Source of the DNA: Pseudomonas sp. UFMG81
GTDB taxonomy: Bacteria; Pseudomonadota; Gammaproteobacteria; Pseudomonadales; Pseudomonadaceae
Direction: 5' to 3'
Assembly: GCF_015354575.1 (NCBI RefSeq)
Contig: NZ_JACAFQ010000004.1
Span: 35,558-99,557, forward strand
DNA: 64,000 nucleotides
Made by a program: the position numbers and the translations under genes. The notes under the pieces were generated by a model. It was not told the DNA's origin and did no database searches. It worked only from the letters and a program-made list of their open reading frames with translations. Every line of letters begins with the position of its first letter. Position 1 is the first letter of the stretch. Below are positions 62,872 through 64,000 of the stretch, one piece after another.

Positions 62872-63948
62872 ATGCTCAAGGCCTTGTGCCAGGGCCTGTG
62901 CCTGAGCCTGCCACTGGCAGCGGGCGCACAGGCCGCCTCGGTGGTGTTTCTCAACCCGGGGCATTCCGACGAGACCTTCTGGCTCGACTATTCACGCCTG
63001 ATGCAGGCCGCCGCCACGGACCTGGGCATGCAATTGCGCGTGGAGTACACCGAGCGTCGCGCCGACCTGGCGCTGACCCAGGCCCGCGCCGTGCTGCACG
63101 GGCCGCAGCGGCCGGACTACCTGGTGCTGGTCAACGAGCAGTACGTCGCCCCGGAGATCATTCGCCTGACCCGCGGCACGGGGGTCAAGCTGTTCCTGGT
63201 CAACAACGGCTTGACCGCGAGCCAGGCCCGCAGCATCCAGGCGCAGCCGGACAAGTACGCGCCGGTGCTCGGCACCCTCACCAGCAATGATGAAGAAGCT
63301 GGCTTCCAGATGCTCAAGGCGATGGTAGGGCAGCTGCCACGCACATCCGGGCCGGTCGACCTGCTGGCCTTCGCCGGGGTCAAGACCACCCCGGCCTCGC
63401 AGTTGCGCGAACAGGGCATGCGCCGTGCGCTGGCGGACTTCCCCCAGGTGCGCCTGCGCCAGGTGGTGTATGGCGGCTGGAGCCGCCAGCGGGCCTACGA
63501 ACAGGCGCAGGTGCTGCTGGAGCGCTACCCCGAGACCAGGCTGGTGTGGTCGGCCAATGACCAGATGGCTTTTGGCGCCATGCGGGCCTTTGAAGAGGCC
63601 GGCAAGGTACCGGGGCGCGAGGTGCTGTTCAGTGCGGTCAACAGCTCCCCGGAGGCGCTGCGCGCACGTATCGAAGGGCGTTTGAGCGTGCTGATGGGCG
63701 GGCATTTCACCTTGGGTGGCTGGGCCATGGTGATGCTGCACGATGACGCCGAAGGCCTGGCGCTGGACCGCGATGGCCAGCGCGAACACCAGGTCCCGGT
63801 GCTGCAACAGATCGACCCGGCCAAGGCCCGGCACTGGCTCAAGCTGCTGGAGCAGGACGACCATGGCATCGACTTTCAGCGCTACAGCGCCGAAGGCCAA
63901 CCCTCGAGTTACCGCTACCCCTTCCTCACGTCACCCGTCGACTACTGA
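62872..63948 (+). CDS. Periplasmic substrate-binding protein (type I, sugar-binding-like)
   Basis: A 358-residue exported protein. Signal peptide 1-21 ends AQAA. The two-lobed type I periplasmic-binding fold is recognisable (VVFLNPGHSDETFW.., DLLAFAGVKTTPAS, LVWSANDQMAFGAMRAFEEAG). It resembles LsrB/RbsB-like receptors, and a homologue often precedes a membrane GGDEF or sensor kinase gene; here what follows is beyond the window. The start is the ATG of MLKALCQG. Confidence 0.85.
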   Translation: MLKALCQGLCLSLPLAAGAQAASVVFLNPGHSDETFWLDYSRLMQAAATDLGMQLRVEYTERRADLALTQARAVLHGPQRPDYLVLVNEQYVAPEIIRLTRGTGVKLFLVNNGLTASQARSIQAQPDKYAPVLGTLTSNDEEAGFQMLKAMVGQLPRTSGPVDLLAFAGVKTTPASQLREQGMRRALADFPQVRLRQVVYGGWSRQRAYEQAQVLLERYPETRLVWSANDQMAFGAMRAFEEAGKVPGREVLFSAVNSSPEALRARIEGRLSVLMGGHFTLGGWAMVMLHDDAEGLALDRDGQREHQVPVLQQIDPAKARHWLKLLEQDDHGIDFQRYSAEGQPSSYRYPFLTSPVDY

Positions 63949-64000
63949 AAAACCTTGCTTGAGAGAAGGACATTGCTCGACTTAACTGCCTTGTGAAGTG

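Overview
The window is chromosomal DNA from a fluorescent pseudomonad, most likely the Pseudomonas putida group. The evidence is a high-GC coding style, the gene order mnmA-hflD / idh-icd-cspD-clpS-clpA-infA-bpt-aat-ftsK-lolA-rarA-crcB-serS-cysG, and the many P. putida-type REP elements built on the words GTAGGAGCGGCC and GGGCTGCAAAGCAGCCCC. I see no prophage, integrase, transposase or CRISPR array. Species assignment is inference from sequence alone.

Layout. 1-2.3 kb: hflD and mnmA (overlapping) and a Nudix hydrolase. 2.5-6.5 kb: two unrelated NADP isocitrate dehydrogenases, transcribed divergently. 6.5-11.6 kb: cspD, clpS-clpA, infA and the two N-degron aminoacyl-protein transferases bpt and aat. 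12-19.5 kb: ftsK, lolA, rarA, crcB, serS, cysG. 19.6-25.4 kb (minus strand): yqjG, a ybiB-tusE-tusB-tusC-tusD sulfur-relay operon, an NCS2 purine permease and a YccA-type BI-1 protein. 25.5-28.1 kb: tRNA-Ser(UGA), arfB, a decayed catechol-degradation locus (catR and catC relics) and codA. 28.4-39.5 kb: small hypotheticals, an isochorismatase-fold protein, a LysR regulator with a TSUP exporter, a MASE1-GGDEF cyclase, an SLC13/TrkA-C transporter, glycine-zipper and lipoprotein genes, an XRE-PAS-PAS regulator and a methyltransferase. 39.6-42.8 kb: SDR, APH-like phosphotransferase, SCP2 protein and histidine phosphatase. 43-47.7 kb: sohB, tRNA-Cys(GCA), small membrane and lipoproteins, DoxX, tRNA-Leu(UAA). 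47.7-51 kb: a PAS histidine kinase / KaiC-like double ATPase / response regulator module, then csrA. 51.2-56.5 kb: topoisomerase IB, modABC with a ModE-type operator, nitronate monooxygenase and small genes. 56.7-64 kb: a lipoprotein, tsdB-tsdA thiosulfate dehydrogenase, a 521-residue protein of unknown function, DUF934 plus hemoprotein sulfite reductase, and a periplasmic binding protein.

How the genes work together. TusBCD and TusE pass sulfur to MnmA for 2-thiolation of tRNA wobble uridine, and both ends of that relay are in the window. ClpS, ClpA, Bpt and Aat form the N-degron pathway. ModABC imports molybdate, apparently under ModE. TsdAB joins thiosulfate to tetrathionate, while CysI with DUF934 and CysG (siroheme) serve sulfite reduction. 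The kinase, KaiC-like protein and receiver probably form one signalling unit.

The least explained items are the KaiC-like signalling module, the three related two-cysteine lipoproteins spread over 20 kb, the cat-locus relic, and the 521-residue protein beside tsdA.
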